DNA of 64,000 nucleotides. It comes from Candidatus Bathyoplasma sp. NZ (GTDB lineage: Bacteria; Bacillota_I; Bacilli_A; MAG-NZ). The notes beneath the pieces are model-generated. The model saw nothing but the letters and a program-made list of their open reading frames with translations. It had not been told where the DNA came from and ran no database searches. Positions 62,377 to 64,000 of the stretch are shown here, in pieces. The position numbers and the translations under genes are program-made. The first letter of the stretch is position 1, and each line of letters starts with the position of its first letter. The stretch lies in assembly GCA_013332095.1 (NCBI GenBank), contig JABENI010000007.1, positions 1 to 64,000 of the forward strand, written 5' to 3'.

Positions 62377-63390
62377 ATGATTGCCAAAAAATATTTAATA
62401 ATTACGTGGTTTGTATACATTTTTTTCTGCAATTTTTTACTATGTATTTTAGGTAATGTCTTTTCATTTGTTTTTTTACTTTCTAGAATTATTGCGGTCA
62501 AAGGAAGAAAAACAGAAAAGTTACAATTATTTTTGGTATACTGCATGATTCTAGCTTTTCAAATTATTTTTTTAATCCTCGTATATGAAAGAGAATATTT
62601 TCTGCATTACTTAATGAAGGCTATGTCTTTTTTACTGTTTTTAGTTCCGTTTGAATTAGAAAGAGTTATTTTAGTAAATAAATCAGCAGAAATCAAAATT
62701 CCCAATGTTAAAGATAGTGGAGTAATTGCCTATAGTAAATTTTTAAATATTAAAAATAATATCGATAAGCAAGAATTAAAAGACTTTTTATCTACTTTAA
62801 CTAAAACTAGTTATGTTAGATACATCAATAAGAATACTTTAACAAAAGAGTATTTTGATCTATGTTTTAAATCATTAGAAGATGAAAATATTTATATAAT
62901 TGTTACTAATACTGGTAGTATTGCTTCTAGATTAATTAACTTATTTACTAAAACAGAGTTTAATCACGCTTCGTTAGCATTTGATAAAGAGTTGGAAACA
63001 ATCGTCAGTTATAACGGTGGAGTTAACTTGTTTATGCCAGGATTAAATTCAGAGATGATTGAGTATTCTGTTAAAAAGAAATACAATGTTATGTATATTT
63101 ATTCTTTAAAAATTACTAGAGAACAGAAAATGAAGATGATTGACAAAATAACTGAAATTAACGAAAGAGGAAGTGCCTATAATTTTATTGGCATATTTAT
63201 TAGAAAATCAATGAGAAGTAATATCATGTATTGTTCACAATTTATCTATACCATGTTAAAAGTGGCAGATGCTCAATACTTTGAAAAAACGATTGTTTCT
63301 CCTACTGATTTTATCGAGTTAGATTATGAAAGAAAGTTGAAATTAGTTAAAAAAATAGAACTAAAAACTGAGGAGAGCACTAAAAATTAA
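62377..63390 (+). CDS. membrane protein with permuted papain-fold (NlpC/P60-like, YiiX-type) domain
   Basis: 337 aa. Three membrane segments in the first 100 residues (WFVYIFFCNFLLCILGNVF, LFLVYCMILAFQIIFLILVY, YLMKAMSFLLFLVPFEL). The C-terminal domain has the permuted order of a papain-like fold: TEFNHASLAFD (His) first and NIMYCSQFIYTML (Cys) last, as in YiiX/YaeF and related cysteine peptidases or acyltransferases. The target is unknown. Ribosome site GGGGGG. It follows the exporter genes but has its own likely promoter (TGTTAAAAT near 62340). Confidence 0.7.
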   Translation: MIAKKYLIITWFVYIFFCNFLLCILGNVFSFVFLLSRIIAVKGRKTEKLQLFLVYCMILAFQIIFLILVYEREYFLHYLMKAMSFLLFLVPFELERVILVNKSAEIKIPNVKDSGVIAYSKFLNIKNNIDKQELKDFLSTLTKTSYVRYINKNTLTKEYFDLCFKSLEDENIYIIVTNTGSIASRLINLFTKTEFNHASLAFDKELETIVSYNGGVNLFMPGLNSEMIEYSVKKKYNVMYIYSLKITREQKMKMIDKITEINERGSAYNFIGIFIRKSMRSNIMYCSQFIYTMLKVADAQYFEKTIVSPTDFIELDYERKLKLVKKIELKTEESTKN

Positions 63391-63558
63391 TAAATCCTCA
63401 ATTATCCAAAAAATTAACTTATTTATAATATTAGCATTAAATAATTACAATTTGTTAGTTTAATTATTAAGTAATAATTAATATTTTCATTATTCTACTT
63501 AAAATGCTTGAAAAATATGATATTATAAGAAGTCAGAAAAAAATGAAAGAGAGAAAAT

Positions 63559-64000
63559 ATGAAATTTAATAAATTAGAAATAACAGAAAAATTATTACTG
63601 GGGTTAGAAAAACTAGAATATTATGAAATGACGGATATTCAAGAAAAAGCAATTCCAGAAATTTTAAAAGGAAAAGATGTAGTCGGTCAGGCTCAAACGG
63701 GTACTGGAAAAACATTAGCGTTTTTATTGCCGATAATTCAAAATGCCAAAAAAGGTAAAATAGAGTGCTTAATTCTTGCACCTACTAGAGAATTAGTAGT
63801 ACAGATAAAAGATGAAGCGAAAAAATTTCAAAAATATTCCGATTTTAAGGTAGGAGAGATAATTGGTGGCGAAAGTTATTCAAAACAATTTGAATTAATC
63901 AGAAGCAAGCCAAATATTATTTGTGGTACTCCCGGTAGAATTATAGATCATTTAGAAAAAGGAAAATTAAAATTAGATGATTTAAAATATTTTGTAATTG
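63559..64000 (+). CDS. DEAD-box RNA helicase, cut by window end
   Basis: Only the first 147 residues are inside the window. Q motif YYEMTDIQEKAIPEILKGKD, Walker A AQTGTGKTLAF, motif Ia APTRELVVQI, GG motif IIGGESYS and motif Ib TPGRIIDHLEKGKL are in correct order. This is a CshA/DeaD-type ATP-dependent RNA helicase used in ribosome assembly or RNA decay. The reading frame is open to the last base. Confidence 0.93.
   Translation, partial: MKFNKLEITEKLLLGLEKLEYYEMTDIQEKAIPEILKGKDVVGQAQTGTGKTLAFLLPIIQNAKKGKIECLILAPTRELVVQIKDEAKKFQKYSDFKVGEIIGGESYSKQFELIRSKPNIICGTPGRIIDHLEKGKLKLDDLKYFVI

Overview
The window is an AT-rich chromosomal segment of a spore-forming, Gram-positive (Bacillota) bacterium, probably near the Bacilli / Erysipelotrichia / Mollicutes-related branches. 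The evidence is a GerA/GerB/GerC-type germinant receptor operon, a CotJC manganese catalase, YlbJ, a LytH-like sporulation endopeptidase, a signal-less Amidase_3-LysM enzyme, strong AGGAGG-type ribosome sites, and the Bacillus-like order rsmD-coaD-ylbJ and infC-rpmI-rplT. TGA is a real stop (for example coaD) and Trp is read from TGG, so the genetic code is the standard bacterial one and not the Mycoplasma code.

Layout. 1-2750: decayed membrane-anchored surface protein and a frameshifted IS1182-type element. 2756-6640: germination operon and ssb on the minus strand. 7117-9187: thyA-folA-plsC behind a long structured leader. 9232-12075: orphan hsdS followed by debris of IS91-like and IS6-like elements. 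12213-18541: first oligopeptide ABC transporter (oppABCDF). 18542-27700: accessory island with DUF3899, an IS4 fragment, a TIR-like gene with an in-frame stop, an AAA ATPase-DUF4435 protein, a TIR protein, a Panacea antitoxin overlapping a membrane partner, and several hsdS 3' fragments. 28078-31408: iron(III)-type ABC transporter. 31609-32318: decayed second copy of the Panacea module. 32348-33978: ribosomal protein leader and infC-rpmI-rplT. 34417-37347: rsmD, coaD, ylbJ and a sporulation-type amidase. 37448-38998: receiver-only regulator, tRNA-Arg(TCT), duplicated thioredoxin-like protein. 39203-45255: second opp operon, ending in a substrate-binding protein whose two halves are in swapped order. 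45767-55165: structured RNA, argS, M42 peptidase, nucleobase deaminase, flavodoxin-fold reductase, LytH-like peptidase, ABC-F ATPase, hydantoinase. 55314-57935: lysine riboswitch and amino-acid ABC transporter. 58062-64000: cotJC, heterodimeric ABC exporter, permuted papain-fold membrane protein, and the start of a DEAD-box helicase.

How the parts fit. Most of the window is housekeeping, peptide/amino-acid scavenging and sporulation. The 9.2-32.3 kb stretch is a defence and mobile-element zone in which hsdS tails and a Panacea cassette recur as intact and decayed copies around two transporter operons. The most unusual items are the circularly permuted OppA (43414-45255), the Panacea toxin-antitoxin candidate with its satellite copies, the AAA-DUF4435 plus TIR pair, the L20 protein with a long C-terminal extension, and the oppD/oppF pair that has lost its C-terminal cysteine cluster.
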